DNA of 64,000 nucleotides from Sagittula sp. P11 (GCF_002814095.1 NZ_CP021913.1:4098501-4162500); one strand, 5' to 3'. Shown: positions 9,050 to 18,851, counted from the first letter of the stretch. Program-made: numbers and translations. The notes: generated from the letters alone by a model not told the origin.

Positions 9050-9640
9050 ATGAAGTCTATTGCAGCGGCGTTTTCCATGGCGTTGGCTGTCCTGTCCGGC
9101 GGGGCGGTGGCGCAGACGAATTCCTGCATGGGCAACTGCCTGGCGAGCGAGGGGGACACCCCTGGCTACCACGCCTGCATCCGGCGCCTGTGCAATGCCA
9201 ACCATGTCCAGCCCTCGACCCACATCCCGACGTGGAACGGCGGGGCGATCCAGGACGGTGCGATCCTCTGGGCGGGGATCGACACGCAGAACGGTCAGTC
9301 GGGGCTCTATTACTTCTGTCAGCAGGGCGGTATCAGCGATCTGCTGATCCCCGGCACGCCACCGGGCCAGCAGACCTTCTACCTGACGGTGGACGGCCAG
9401 ACCTTCGAAAAGACGTTCCGCACGATCAGCAACGGGGTCACGGCGACGGTCGTGCCCGAAGAGCCGCTGATGCGCGCGATGCGCGGCGGCAAGGGCGTGG
9501 TGATCGAAAGCCAGCGCGGCGGCATGGTCATGGGTCTTCCGCTCATCAACGCCGAGGAGGCGCTGGAAAGCGCGCTGGTCGGGTGCGGCTTCATGGAGCC
9601 GGACGAGCGCCCGCTGGGGGCGGGGGAGCGTCAGGACTGA
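9050..9640 (+). CDS. Secreted protein of unknown function, Cys-containing
   Basis: I do not recognise this family. The 196-residue product has a clear signal peptide (positively charged start, hydrophobic core, AVA-Q cleavage near residue 22), so it is probably periplasmic. The mature N-terminus has four cysteines in two pairs (CMGNC, then CIRRLC about 15 residues later), which could form disulfides; two more follow, in YYFCQQGG and VGCGF. ATG 9050 is preceded by a GGAG-type site. It is divergent from metA and ends shortly before a bidirectional terminator shared with ssb. Confidence 0.7.
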   Translation: MKSIAAAFSMALAVLSGGAVAQTNSCMGNCLASEGDTPGYHACIRRLCNANHVQPSTHIPTWNGGAIQDGAILWAGIDTQNGQSGLYYFCQQGGISDLLIPGTPPGQQTFYLTVDGQTFEKTFRTISNGVTATVVPEEPLMRAMRGGKGVVIESQRGGMVMGLPLINAEEALESALVGCGFMEPDERPLGAGERQD

Positions 9641-9667
9641 CAGGACGCGCCGTACAGGAATGAGCGC

Positions 9668-9700
9668 AAAAAAAAACCGCCGCAGGATGTGCGGCGGTTT
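9668..9700. terminator. Bidirectional terminator between the secreted protein gene and ssb
   Basis: A run of A from 9668, then AACCGCCGCA (9675-9684), a short loop, and TGCGGCGGTTT (9690-9700). Read on the minus strand it ends in a long T-run, so it is an excellent terminator for ssb. On the plus strand it also has a T-containing tail. Confidence 0.9.
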
Positions 9701-9724
9701 GTGTTTGCAGTACCCGGGACTGAC

Positions 9725-10255
9725 TCAGAACGGGATCTCGTCGTCCAGATCGCGGGACGGCGCGCGGGAGGGGCCGGAACCGCCACCGGCGCTGCCACTG
9801 CCGCCGCGGTCGTCGTAACCGCGGTCGTCGTAGCCGCCGCCACCGTAGCTGTCGCCACCGCCGCCGAACGAGCCGGCGCCACCACCACCGCTGCCGCCAT
9901 CGCTGCGGCCGTCGAGCAGGGTCAGCTCGCCACGGTAGGGGCGCAGCACGACCTCGGTCGAATAGCGGTCCTGACCAGACTGGTCCTGCCACTTGCGCGT
10001 TTCAAGCTGGCCCTCGATGTAGACCTTCGAACCCTTGCGCAGGTATTGCTCGGCGATCCGGGCCAGCGGCTCGGAGAAGATCGCGACCGAATGCCATTCC
10101 GTGCGTTCGCGGCGCTCGCCCGTATTGCGGTCCTTCCAGTTCTCTGACGTGGCGATCCGCAGGTTGCAGACCTTGCCCCCGTTCTGGAAGGTACGCACTT
10201 CCGGGTCGCGCCCGAGATTGCCCACGAGGATCACCTTGTTGACGGAACCGGCCAT
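9725..10255 (-). CDS. ssb: Single-stranded DNA-binding protein
   Basis: SSB coats single-stranded DNA in replication and repair and recruits partner enzymes through its C-terminal tip. The OB-fold domain covers about residues 1-112 (start [20 protein letters not shown], with [19 protein letters not shown] further on). It is followed by a flexible Gly/Ser/Asp linker and the acidic tip DLDDEIPF, the binding site for partner proteins. The length of 176 residues is normal. The linker contains a short internal duplication (YDDRG twice). The gene is divergent from the lytic transglycosylase gene and ends at a strong terminator. Confidence 0.97.
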   Translation of the reverse strand: MAGSVNKVILVGNLGRDPEVRTFQNGGKVCNLRIATSENWKDRNTGERRERTEWHSVAIFSEPLARIAEQYLRKGSKVYIEGQLETRKWQDQSGQDRYSTEVVLRPYRGELTLLDGRSDGGSGGGGAGSFGGGGDSYGGGGYDDRGYDDRGGSGSAGGGSGPSRAPSRDLDDEIPF

Positions 10256-10429
10256 GTTTCTCCCTCTCGAAACCTAGAATCGCATCGGCGAATGTCTGCC
10301 GTTTCTACACGCGGTGCAAAGGGGGGGCAAACAGAGCGGACCACAGGGGTTCCGATTGAGCGATTTTTGGGTATAGTCCCGCGCAAAGACCAACAGAACA
10401 ACACGGCGGCAACGAACAAGGGACGGACC

Positions 10430-11044
10430 ATGGCGGGGGCACGCTTGGCAGTCGGCCTGAGCATTTTCCTGGCGATCACAGCCGGAAGTGCAGGGGCCGA
10501 GATCATTTCGACCAAGAACCGCGCGAACCTTTTCTCCTCGCAGACGGGAGTTTTGGACAGTCGCGCAGCGCAACAATACAAGAGCTCGGTGCGGCTTCAG
10601 CCGCCGAAGGTGGTGACGCCCACCAAGTGGGGTGTCGAAGGTGCCGAGAACGGCGCCGTCCCGAAATACCGGGGCCGCTACAACGGCGAATACGCAGTGC
10701 TCGCACGCGTCGCGGCGCAGAAACACGGCGTTCCCGAGGACCTTTTCCTGCGGCTCGTGATGCAGGAATCGCGTTTCAACCCGAAGGCCCTGTCGCACAA
10801 GGGCGCCATCGGACTGGCGCAGCTGATGCCCGCCACGGCCAAGGCGCTTGGCGTCGACCCGCACAACCCGGCGGAAAACCTCGACGGTGGCGCGCGCTAC
10901 CTCAAGATCCAGTACCGCAAGTTCGGATCGTGGCGACTGGCGCTTGCGGCCTACAACGCGGGTCCCGGGGCGGTCGAAAAGCACAAGGGCGTGCCGCCCT
11001 ACCGCGAGACGAAGAACTACGTGAAGGTGATCTGGGGCAGCTGA
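10430..11044 (+). CDS. Lytic transglycosylase (SLT domain)
   Basis: A 204-residue periplasmic peptidoglycan lytic transglycosylase. A signal peptide ([17 protein letters not shown]) is followed by a short linker and an SLT/lysozyme-like domain from about residue 85. The catalytic Glu is in [13 protein letters not shown], and [22 protein letters not shown] and [11 protein letters not shown] are the other signature blocks, so the domain is complete. ATG 10430 gives the signal peptide; a frame starting further upstream does not. The enzyme cleaves the MurNAc-GlcNAc bond to form anhydro-MurNAc. It is divergent from ssb with a 174-base promoter region between them. Confidence 0.92.
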   Translation: MAGARLAVGLSIFLAITAGSAGAEIISTKNRANLFSSQTGVLDSRAAQQYKSSVRLQPPKVVTPTKWGVEGAENGAVPKYRGRYNGEYAVLARVAAQKHGVPEDLFLRLVMQESRFNPKALSHKGAIGLAQLMPATAKALGVDPHNPAENLDGGARYLKIQYRKFGSWRLALAAYNAGPGAVEKHKGVPPYRETKNYVKVIWGS

Positions 11045-11146
11045 CCCCGGACCTTCCGTGCGTCGAAACCGTCGCGCCTTAATCCCGGATTATTGCTTTG
11101 GTGGCACCCTGCCGCGCTAAGAGCGGTGGCAAGGGATATGAGGGCT

Positions 11147-12160
11147 ATGGGCCGCGCGGAGATCGGCAGGCGGACGGGCAAGGCCGTGCAGGGCGCGCGG
11201 CTGTTCGTCGTGGCCGCCGTGATCTTGCTGATGGTGCTCATGCCCGGCGTGGCCAGGGCAGAGGCATGCAAGCTGCCCGCGGAACTTCTGTCGCTGGCCC
11301 GGACACTCGCTGCCCTCCCGCAGAAGCAGCGAACGATCGACCAGCTTGTGGCGGAACGCATTGCCTCACAGATGGACGGGCTGTCGGAATTCTCGATTCT
11401 CAATGACCTGCAGCGCAATCGACTTGGCGGGCTCAGCGGCATCGCGCTGGAGCTGATGGCAGAGGGGGAGCGGCTTTCTTACACCTCGGCGCCTTACGAC
11501 CCCCGACACCTGCGCGCGATGCTGGCGGAGTTCGAACATCAGTCGACACTGGCCTGCAACAGTGCCGGCCAGCACAGCCAGGCCGACGCGCCTGAAACCT
11601 TTCAGGAGGCGGTCACCGAAGGCCGGATCGACTGGGAAGAGGTCGAGAAGATGCTGGAGGAGAACAAGGTCGTCAGCGGCGGTGCCGTGCTCGCCCTCAT
11701 GGTGGTCTTCATCGCGCTGCTGTTCGGGATGGACCTTGCCGTCCGCTGGGCCTTTGCGCTTGTCTACAACCGGCGCGCCTGCCGAGTCGGTGCCACCCTG
11801 ATCTTCGGCGAGGAGGAGGCGCACGGCCTGATCCTGACACTCGGACGGGGCGGTTTCCGCTTCCATCCCGATGACATGGACGCGCTCAGGGACGGGGGCG
11901 CCGAAGGCGGTGTGCCGTTCCAGTTGCGTGTCGGAACGCACGCCCCGTTCGAAGGCCGGATGAGCGTGGTCCGCGATCTTGTCGTCGATTGCCGGTTCGA
12001 CACGCCCCTGACCCTGCGCCAGCAGGCCGAGGTTCTCGCGCTCTCGTCAATCTCTCCGTATTACGTCCGCACATCCCACGACGGCGGGGAAGAGCGCACC
12101 CTGTCACTTGCGCGGCAGGAGCAAGGGCCGCCTGTGCCTGCGCCGAACGCGAAGCCTTAG
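11147..12160 (+). CDS. Membrane protein of unknown function with a degenerate PilZ-like C-terminal domain
   Basis: Not a protein I recognise by name. The 337 residues contain an N-terminal signal-like segment (LFVVAAVILLMVLMPGVARA), a helical periplasmic region of about 150 residues, and one strong membrane helix (LALMVVFIALLFGMDLAVRW). A cytoplasmic C-terminal domain of about 130 residues follows. It begins with RRACR, an RxxxR pattern, then ILTLGRGGFRF, which lines up with the PilZ motif (D/N)xSxxG but lacks the Asp and Ser. This suggests a PilZ-like fold that may not bind cyclic di-GMP. ATG 11147 has GGGA ten bases upstream; ATG 11138 in the same frame is an alternative. Confidence 0.65.
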   Translation: MGRAEIGRRTGKAVQGARLFVVAAVILLMVLMPGVARAEACKLPAELLSLARTLAALPQKQRTIDQLVAERIASQMDGLSEFSILNDLQRNRLGGLSGIALELMAEGERLSYTSAPYDPRHLRAMLAEFEHQSTLACNSAGQHSQADAPETFQEAVTEGRIDWEEVEKMLEENKVVSGGAVLALMVVFIALLFGMDLAVRWAFALVYNRRACRVGATLIFGEEEAHGLILTLGRGGFRFHPDDMDALRDGGAEGGVPFQLRVGTHAPFEGRMSVVRDLVVDCRFDTPLTLRQQAEVLALSSISPYYVRTSHDGGEERTLSLARQEQGPPVPAPNAKP

Positions 12161-12330
12161 GCGACACGAGACCCTTGCCAGAGGGGAGAGGCCGGAGGTG
12201 TTGCAACCCCACCCGCAGCTATCCGAAGACCAAAGCCATAAGGCCGCGCTAAAACCATGTGCCCCGCACCCACCGGCGAAGCCAATCCGACCGGCGCGCA
12301 CCCTTTCGCCTCCGTCGCGCGACCGACCGC

Positions 12331-14418
12331 CTATTCCGCCGCGACGGTGATCACTGGCTCCATGCCCGCCAGGTCCGCGTCAGGCAGATGGCATTTCACC
12401 TGGTGCCCTTCGGCAAGTATCCTGACCGGCGGCACCTCGCGTTCGCAAAGGTCCCCGGCCACCTTCGACTTCCACCGGCATCGTGTCTGGAACGGGCATC
12501 CGGGCGGCGGGTTCATCGCGGAAGGCACGTCGCCTTCGAGGACGATGTGTTTCTTCTTGACCGAGGTGTCGGCGATGGGCACCGCCGACAGCAGCGCCTC
12601 CGTGTAGGGATGGTAGGGCGGGGCAAAGACCTGGTCGGTCGTGCCCAGTTCCACCACGTGCCCGAGGTACATCACCATGACCCGGTCGCTGAGGTACCGC
12701 ACGATCGAGAGGTCGTGCGATATGAACAGCAGCGTCGTCTTCTGCGCGCGCTGGATCTCCATCAGCAGGTCGGTCACGGCGGCCTGCACCGACACGTCGA
12801 GCGCCGAGACAGGTTCGTCCGCCACCACGATCCGCGCACCGCCTGCAAAGGCCCGTGCGATGCCGACCCGCTGCTTCTGCCCGCCCGACAATTGCCGCGG
12901 CATCCTGTCGGCGAAGGCACGGGGCAGTTTCACGAGGTCCAGAAGGCGCAGCATCTCCTCGCGCCGCTCGGCATCCGACGTGCCGTGGTTGAAGATTTCC
13001 AGCGCCCGGATGATCTGCCGGCCCACGGTCATCGACGGGTTCAGCGTGTCGAAGGGGTTCTGGAAGACCATCTGCACGTCGGCAATGGTCTGGGTGTCGC
13101 GCGCCTCGATGGGCGTCGATTCGATGTTGCGGTTGTCCAGCAGGATCTGGCCGGAGGTCGCGGTTTCCAGACCCATCAGCACCTTGGCAAAGGTCGACTT
13201 GCCGCAACCGGATTCGCCCACGATGGCCAGTGTCTCCGCTTCGCGGGCCTCGAAGGTCAGCGTCTCGTTCGCCTTCACCACCTTCCGGCCGGTCGCGCCG
13301 CCGAACAGCTTGTTTGCCGCGACCTCGTAGTACTTCTTCAGGTCGTCCATCTTCAGGATGGTGCGCCCCGGTTCCGCCTTTGCCCTGGTCACCACATTGG
13401 CGGGCGGCGCATCCCAGTCGATCTCGCGGAACCTCAGGCAGCGCGTGCGGTGGCGTTCGTCTCCCGGCACCGGTTCCATCGGAACCCGGTCGACCGCATC
13501 GCAGCGCCCGGCCTCGAAATAGTCGCAGCGGGGCCCGAAGTTGCAGCCCGGCGGGCGCTCGTGGGGCAGTGGGAAATTGCCGGGAATGGCCACCAGCGGG
13601 TGTGTCGTCTTGTCGGCGCCGGGCAGCGGGATCGACCGGAACAGTGCCTGCGTGTAGGGATGCTGCATCTGGTCGAAGACATCCTCGATGGACCCGGTCT
13701 CCACCGCCTCGCCGGAGTACATCACGCAGATCCGGTCGCAGGTCTCCAGCACCAGCCCGAGGTTGTGCGAGATGAACAGCATCGAGGTGCCGTATTTCTT
13801 GCCCAGCTCCTTCACCAGTTCGACGACCGCCGCCTCCACCGTCACGTCCAGCGCAGTGGTCGGTTCGTCGAGGATCAACAGCGATGGCTCCGCCATCAAG
13901 GCCATGGCGATCACGATCCGCTGCTGCTGTCCGCCGGACAACTGATGCGGATAGCTGTCGAGGATCCGCTTAGCATCGGGCAGCTTCACGTCGGTGACCA
14001 CCTGCAACGCGCGGGCGCGGGCCTCCTTCTCCGACGCACCCTTGTGGATCATCGGCACTTCCATCAACTGCCGGCCGATCTTCATCGCCGGGTTCAGAGA
14101 GGCCATGGGCTCCTGGTAGATCATCGCGATCTCCGACCCGCGGATGTCGCGCAGTTCCTCCTGGCTCATGGCGTTCAGGTCGCGCCCCTTGAACCGGATG
14201 GCGCCGCCGACGATCCTGCCGTTCCGGCCAAGGTCCTGCATCACCCCCAGCGCCACCGTCGACTTGCCGCATCCCGACTCGCCGACAAGCCCCACCGCCT
14301 CGCCGGGCATCACCTTGACCGAGAAGTCCATCACGGCCGGGATCTCCCTGAGCCGCGTGAAGAAGGAAATCGAAAGACCCTCGATCTCGAGGATCGGGCC
14401 GTCGTAGCTCTCAGTCAT
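12331..14418 (-). CDS. Peptide-type ABC transporter, fused double ATP-binding protein (DppD-DppF/OppD-OppF)
   Basis: A 695-residue fusion of the two ATPases of an oligopeptide/nickel-type importer. The first nucleotide domain has GESGCGKST (46-54), LSGGQQQR and LLILDEPTTALD. The second has GESGCGKST (about 400), LSGGQKQR and IVVADEPVSALD. Each is followed by the family's extra C-terminal domain with its Cys-rich loop (PPGCNFGPRC and PPGCPFQTRC). Both sites look intact. MTESYD at 14418 is preferred; GTG 14430 is possible. It is the last gene of the minus-strand operon: binding protein, permease, permease, ATPase. It drives import by ATP hydrolysis on the cytoplasmic side. Confidence 0.92.
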   Translation of the reverse strand: MTESYDGPILEIEGLSISFFTRLREIPAVMDFSVKVMPGEAVGLVGESGCGKSTVALGVMQDLGRNGRIVGGAIRFKGRDLNAMSQEELRDIRGSEIAMIYQEPMASLNPAMKIGRQLMEVPMIHKGASEKEARARALQVVTDVKLPDAKRILDSYPHQLSGGQQQRIVIAMALMAEPSLLILDEPTTALDVTVEAAVVELVKELGKKYGTSMLFISHNLGLVLETCDRICVMYSGEAVETGSIEDVFDQMQHPYTQALFRSIPLPGADKTTHPLVAIPGNFPLPHERPPGCNFGPRCDYFEAGRCDAVDRVPMEPVPGDERHRTRCLRFREIDWDAPPANVVTRAKAEPGRTILKMDDLKKYYEVAANKLFGGATGRKVVKANETLTFEAREAETLAIVGESGCGKSTFAKVLMGLETATSGQILLDNRNIESTPIEARDTQTIADVQMVFQNPFDTLNPSMTVGRQIIRALEIFNHGTSDAERREEMLRLLDLVKLPRAFADRMPRQLSGGQKQRVGIARAFAGGARIVVADEPVSALDVSVQAAVTDLLMEIQRAQKTTLLFISHDLSIVRYLSDRVMVMYLGHVVELGTTDQVFAPPYHPYTEALLSAVPIADTSVKKKHIVLEGDVPSAMNPPPGCPFQTRCRWKSKVAGDLCEREVPPVRILAEGHQVKCHLPDADLAGMEPVITVAAE

Positions 14419-14440
14419 CTTGTCTCTCACGGACCATGTC

Positions 14441-14464
14441 CTTCATCTTGGCGGAAAATACCTC
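14441..14464 (-). repeat. Dispersed intergenic repeat, copy A
   Basis: On the minus strand this reads GAGGTATTTT, an extra C, then CGCCAAGATGAAG. It is nearly identical to 44971-44993 and similar to 40825-40847. All three lie in intergenic DNA downstream of or between genes. It abuts a G+C-rich hairpin at 14471-14488. Confidence 0.7.
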
Positions 14465-14470
14465 GGGGGT

Positions 14471-14488
14471 CCGGGGGCTGGCCCCCGG
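14471..14488 (-). other. Hairpin between permease and ATPase genes
   Basis: CCGGGGG (14471-14477) and CCCCCGG (14482-14488) form a 7-pair stem with loop CTGG. No T-run follows on the minus strand, so it is more likely an mRNA-stability or processing element than a terminator. Confidence 0.5.
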
Positions 14489-14499
14489 TCCGGCAGGTT

Positions 14500-15936
14500 T
14501 CAGTCGCGCAACGATTCCTCCCGCAGCCCGTCGGCCAGCAGGTTCAGCCCCAGCACCAGAGAAAGGAGCGCCAGCGCCGGCGGCAGGGCCGGGTGCAGGT
14601 AGACCGACAGCAGGCGCCGCCCCTCGTTGATCGTGGTTCCCCAGTCCGGGCTTTCCGGCGGCAGGCCCAGCCCGAAGAACCCCAGCGTGCCCAGCAGGAT
14701 CGTGGTGTAGCCGATGCGCAGGCAGAAATCGACGATCAGCGGCCCGCGGGCGTTGGGCAGGATCTCCCACAGCATGATATACCATGGCCGTTCGCCGCGT
14801 GTCTGGGCGGCGGCGACATAATCGCGGGTCTTGATGTCCATCGTCAGGCCCCGCACGATGCGGAACACGGTGGGCGAGTTCACGAAGACCACCGAGACGA
14901 AGACCACGAGGATACCGCCCGGCACGTCGAACAGGTCGAGCGGCCAGAAGTCGATCTGTGACCGCGGCGCGTTGACCAGAGACAGGTAGATCAGCGTCAG
15001 GGGCACCAGAACGATGGCCAGGTAGACCCAGTTCCTGGCCGGCTGCGTGCGGTAGCGCGCGTGGATCAGCACCCCGAAGAACACCAGCGGGAAGACGAAA
15101 AGCACAACCGCCATGTACTGCGGCAGGCCTGTCGCCACGATCTCGGGCGTGACCAGCAGGTAAAACAGCAGGATCACCGGGAAGGCGAGGATCAGGTTGG
15201 CGAGGAAGGACAGGAACGTGTCCAGCCTGCCGCCGTAGTACCCCGCGGGCAGGCCCAGCGTGATGCCGACCATGAAGGCAAACAGCGTCGCCAGCGGCGC
15301 GATGGCCATGACGATGGTGGAGCCCGCCACGACCCGGCTGAACACGTCGCGGGCCAGATTGTCGCCGCCGAGCAGGTAATAAGGATATTCGCCTTCCTCT
15401 CCCAGCGGCGTGCCGGGCACCTTGTTCTTCAGAAGCGCGTTCTGGCCCAGCGGGTCATGCGTGGCGATCATGTCGAAGAGGCCGGTGAAGATCGCGGTAT
15501 AGACCCAGAACATCACGAGGCCGAAGCCAATCATGCCGATGGTCGAGTCGAAGAGTTTCCCGTAAAGCCCCAGCCTGCGTTTGTAGACGACCGACAGGCC
15601 GAAGGTCGCGGTCAGGGCGATCCACACGGGCAGGAGCCGCCGCGCCATGCCGCCGAGGATGCCCGCGGCGGTGTCCATGACGATGCCACCGATCAGGTAG
15701 GCCAGCGCCAGCGCCACAAGCAGCACACCCAGCCAGTTGACCGTCGCCCGCGACAGCCCCCAGATGCCACCCGTGGCGACGATGGTGCCGTCCGGGTTGG
15801 CCTGAATGCCTGTGTCGGGTTCGAAAAATGACAACAGGATGCGCAGCACAACGGCCAGCAGGAACAGCGGCACGAGAATCACGAGGATCGGGTTGAGGAC
15901 GGTGCCGAGGCTTCCGGTCCAGGTCAGCGGGTCCAT
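14500..15936 (-). CDS. Peptide-type ABC transporter permease (DppC/OppC family), enlarged
   Basis: Inner-membrane permease of the peptide importer encoded here. The C-terminal half has the family's EAA loop (DYVAAAQTRGERPWYIMLWEI, about residues 381-401) and the ending GLPPESPDWGTTINEGR. The start is MDPLTWTG at 15936; a longer frame through the upstream gene is a shadow. At 478 residues it is much longer than the usual 280-320. The extra length is a membrane-rich N-terminal region (about residues 1-170 with several hydrophobic segments) plus a further hydrophobic insert near 270-340. The start is 11 bases after the partner permease stops, so they should be co-translated. Confidence 0.88.
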   Translation of the reverse strand: MDPLTWTGSLGTVLNPILVILVPLFLLAVVLRILLSFFEPDTGIQANPDGTIVATGGIWGLSRATVNWLGVLLVALALAYLIGGIVMDTAAGILGGMARRLLPVWIALTATFGLSVVYKRRLGLYGKLFDSTIGMIGFGLVMFWVYTAIFTGLFDMIATHDPLGQNALLKNKVPGTPLGEEGEYPYYLLGGDNLARDVFSRVVAGSTIVMAIAPLATLFAFMVGITLGLPAGYYGGRLDTFLSFLANLILAFPVILLFYLLVTPEIVATGLPQYMAVVLFVFPLVFFGVLIHARYRTQPARNWVYLAIVLVPLTLIYLSLVNAPRSQIDFWPLDLFDVPGGILVVFVSVVFVNSPTVFRIVRGLTMDIKTRDYVAAAQTRGERPWYIMLWEILPNARGPLIVDFCLRIGYTTILLGTLGFFGLGLPPESPDWGTTINEGRRLLSVYLHPALPPALALLSLVLGLNLLADGLREESLRD

Positions 15937-15947
15937 GGGCCTCTCCT

Positions 15948-17084
15948 TCAGGTGACGCTGATGCGCGGGTTGAGGTAGACGTAGCCGATGTCGGAGATCA
16001 GCTGCGTCACGAGCACCACGATCACCGACACGACCGACACGCCCAGGAGCAGCTCGATGTCGTTGTTCGAGGCGGCCTGCACCAGCGTCCAGCCGAAGCC
16101 CTTGTAGTTGAACAGCGACTCGACGATCACCACACCGTTCAGGAGCCACGGAAACTGCAGCATGATGACGGTGAACGGCGCGATCAGCGCGTTCCTCAGC
16201 GCGTGTTTCAGGACGATGTTGCTGAACGACACGCCCTTCAGGCGGGCGGTTCGGATGTACTGGGCGCTCATGACCTCGGCCATGGACGCGCGCGTCATCC
16301 GGGCGATGTAGCCCATGCCGTAAAGCGCGATGGTCAGCACCGGCAGGAAGAAGTTGTCGAAGGTCGGCGCCTCCATGGCCGAGGTCGCCGACCCCTTGAA
16401 CCACTTCAATCCGACAGCCGAGGACGTGAAGACCGCGATGAAGATCACGCCCGACACGTATTCGGGCGTCGCCGTGGTCGCGATGGAGAAGGTCGACAGC
16501 GACCGGTCGAGCGGAGAGCCCTCGCGCATCCCGGCCAGAACGCCCACGATCAGCGCGGCGGGCACCATCAGCAGCATGACCCACAGCATCAGCCGGCCGG
16601 TCAGCGCCAGCCGCGTGCCGATCACGTCACCCACCGGTTCCTTGAAGACGGTGGAGCGGCCCCACTTGCCCTGCAGGATGCCGCAGAACCGCGGGGCCTC
16701 CTCCAGCGCCGTGCCGGGTGCCTGGCAGCGGGCGTTGACCTCGCCGGACGGGGTCTCGATCACGTAGCCCGGCGCCACGCCCAGCCACTCCGCGTAATTC
16801 CGCAGAAGGCGCGGGTCGAAGCCGGTGTTGAGCTGCGCGCTGGCCTCTTCCTGCGTCATCTGGCCGGAACGGTAGGCGGCCAGCACCTCCGGGTCCACCG
16901 GCGAGCGGTAGCCGTTGCTCGACAGGAAGGTCGCGACCTCGACGTCGGTCATCCGGAAGTTGCCCTCGGACTTCGCCAGCTTTTCGAGGTTCGGGTAGAG
17001 GTTCGTCAGGAAGAAGACGATGAAGGTCAGGCAGAGCGCGGTCAGGATCATCGTGCCGACACGTCTGAGGATGAACAGGCCCAA
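15948..17084 (-). CDS. Peptide-type ABC transporter permease (DppB/OppB family)
   Basis: The second permease of the importer, 378 residues. The N-terminal membrane helix (MGLFILRRVGTMILTALCLT) is typical of DppB/OppB. It is followed by an unusually long periplasmic insert of about 110 residues between the first two helices, containing two cysteines (NARCQ and RFCG). The EAA loop is ASMAEVMSAQYIRTARLKG. The usual length is about 310-340 residues. It lies between the binding-protein gene (97 bases upstream, with a terminator-like hairpin between them) and the second permease. Both permeases of this system are enlarged relative to the family, which may mean they form a subgroup. Confidence 0.9.
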   Translation of the reverse strand: MGLFILRRVGTMILTALCLTFIVFFLTNLYPNLEKLAKSEGNFRMTDVEVATFLSSNGYRSPVDPEVLAAYRSGQMTQEEASAQLNTGFDPRLLRNYAEWLGVAPGYVIETPSGEVNARCQAPGTALEEAPRFCGILQGKWGRSTVFKEPVGDVIGTRLALTGRLMLWVMLLMVPAALIVGVLAGMREGSPLDRSLSTFSIATTATPEYVSGVIFIAVFTSSAVGLKWFKGSATSAMEAPTFDNFFLPVLTIALYGMGYIARMTRASMAEVMSAQYIRTARLKGVSFSNIVLKHALRNALIAPFTVIMLQFPWLLNGVVIVESLFNYKGFGWTLVQAASNNDIELLLGVSVVSVIVVLVTQLISDIGYVYLNPRISVT

Positions 17085-17136
17085 GGGCGCCTCCGTGAGG
17101 TCTGTCCGGAACCGCGCGCAGGGCCCGACCGGATCG

Positions 17137-17166
17137 AAAAGGCCGCCCTCCCGGGGGAGGACGGCC
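17137..17166 (-). terminator. Attenuator-like hairpin between binding protein and permease genes
   Basis: GGCCG-C-CCTCC (17141-17151) pairs with GGAGG-A-CGGCC (17156-17166), and on the minus strand it is followed by TTTT. Placed just after the binding-protein stop, it would end most transcripts there and let some read on, giving more binding protein than permease. Confidence 0.7.
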
Positions 17167-17180
17167 GATCGGATGTCGCG

Positions 17181-18851
17181 TCAGGCGGCGAGACCCAGCT
17201 TGTAGACGTGGATCTCGAACGAGGGGTGCATCTCGGCGCCCACGACGCCCGGCTTGAAGTGCCGGTAGAGCGACCGCCAGTAGGGCTGGATGATGACGTG
17301 ATCGTTGCGCAGGATGGTCTCCACGTCCTTCATCACCGCGCTGCGCGCCTCCGCGTCAGAGATCGACATGGCCTCGGTGAGTTTGGCGTCGAACTCCGGG
17401 TTGGAATACCCCGCCTCGTTCCACGCCTCGCCGGTGCGGTAGGCCAGCGCCAGCACCTGCACGCCCAGCGGACGGTGGTTCCACTCGGTGATCGAGAACG
17501 GGTATTTCGCCCAGTCGTTCCAGAAGGTCGAGCCCGGCAGGACGGTGCGGCGCACGTTGATGCCCGCGTCGCGCATCTGCGCCGCCGCCGCGTCGGCGGT
17601 GTTCTTGGTGAACCCGTCGTCGAGCGAGATCAGCTCGTGCTCGAAGTCCGCCATGCCGGATTCCTCCAGCAACGCGGCAACCTCGTCGGGGGCGTATTCG
17701 GCGGGACCGATGTCGGCGTATTCCGGATGTACGGGCGCGACGTGGTGGTCGGCGGCAACGGTGCCCCGGCCGGCATAGCCCAGTTCCAGGCAGATCGAGT
17801 TGTCGACCGCCTTGACCAGCGCCTCGCGCAGCTTGGCATTGTCGTAAACCGGGGCGTCGCCCACCGGGGTCTGCTGGTTGAACCGCATGACCACGGTCGC
17901 GCCGGTGACCACCTCGGACTTCTCCCAGCCGATGGCGTCGGCGATCTCGATGAACTCGTTCACGTTTTGATAGAGCATGTCGACTTCTTCGGATTCGACC
18001 GCCGCGATCCACGAGGCCGGATCGGTGCCGTAGTCGATGAACTCGATCCGGTCGAGGTATGCGCCGCCGATGTCCTCCGCGTCCGCGCCCCACCACGTGT
18101 GATCGGTGTTCTTGACCAGCACGGCCTTCACGCCGACCTCCAGGCTTTCGGGCAGGTAGGGGCCGGTGCCGATCGGGTTGGTCAGCATGGTGTCGGGGTC
18201 ATGGCTTTCGTGCACGACCGCCGCCGGGTAGTCCGCCATGCCGACGACGATGGCGATGTCGGGCGCGGGCAGCGTGACCGTCACGGTCATGTCGTCGGTG
18301 GCGGTGACCGCACCTTCGATCATCTTTGAGGTGGCGGGGTCGATCAGCGAGGCCATGCGGCCGGCCATCGAATTGCCCTCCACTGTCTTGTCGCACCAGT
18401 ATTCGAACATCCGCACCACGTCCGCCGAGGTGAACGCGTCGCCGTTGTTCCAGGTCACGCCGGGCCGGACGTGCAGCGTGTATTCCGTGGCGTCGTCGTT
18501 GGTTTCCCAGCTTTCCAGCAGCAGGCCGCGCACTGTGCCGTCGCGGTTGTACTCCACCATGTACTCAAGCCACCCGCGCGAGAAGTTGGCCATCTGAGTC
18601 CAGTCGTAGGTGCGCGGATCCTTCAGCGCGCGGACCTCCTGCTGGATGCGCAGCGTGCCGCCGGACTGGGCGTGGGCCGCCGCCTGCGCCGGGCTGCCGA
18701 GGCCGCCGAGCGCATAGGCCGTCGCCGCGGAGACGCCGAGCGCGGTGGCGCGCGTCAGGAATTCGCGGCGGTCAAGTTTCCCGGCCTTGAATTCGCGCGC
18801 GTACATCTGTGCAGCCGGGTGGACCCGCTGCAGGGTGTCCTTCGATGTCAT
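17181..18851 (-). CDS. Peptide-type ABC transporter substrate-binding protein (SBP family 5)
   Basis: Periplasmic solute receptor of the importer, 556 residues. The N-terminus carries a twin-arginine signal (DRREFL at 28-33, then a hydrophobic stretch and a cleavage region near AQAAAHAQS), so it is probably exported folded by Tat. Family 5 landmarks include the early GGTLRI strand and [20 protein letters not shown] near residue 130. Members bind peptides, nickel, heme, opines or glycosides; the ligand cannot be told. Three ATG codons are in tandem (18857, 18854, 18851); the third has AGGGAG at the best distance. It is the first and probably most highly expressed gene of the operon. Confidence 0.92.
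   Translation of the reverse strand: MTSKDTLQRVHPAAQMYAREFKAGKLDRREFLTRATALGVSAATAYALGGLGSPAQAAAHAQSGGTLRIQQEVRALKDPRTYDWTQMANFSRGWLEYMVEYNRDGTVRGLLLESWETNDDATEYTLHVRPGVTWNNGDAFTSADVVRMFEYWCDKTVEGNSMAGRMASLIDPATSKMIEGAVTATDDMTVTVTLPAPDIAIVVGMADYPAAVVHESHDPDTMLTNPIGTGPYLPESLEVGVKAVLVKNTDHTWWGADAEDIGGAYLDRIEFIDYGTDPASWIAAVESEEVDMLYQNVNEFIEIADAIGWEKSEVVTGATVVMRFNQQTPVGDAPVYDNAKLREALVKAVDNSICLELGYAGRGTVAADHHVAPVHPEYADIGPAEYAPDEVAALLEESGMADFEHELISLDDGFTKNTADAAAAQMRDAGINVRRTVLPGSTFWNDWAKYPFSITEWNHRPLGVQVLALAYRTGEAWNEAGYSNPEFDAKLTEAMSISDAEARSAVMKDVETILRNDHVIIQPYWRSLYRHFKPGVVGAEMHPSFEIHVYKLGLAA

Noticed and set aside
12259-14961. Plus-strand open frame of 900 codons opposite the ABC ATPase gene
   Set aside because: Shadow of the ATPase gene; low-complexity Arg/His/Gln composition and no domain.
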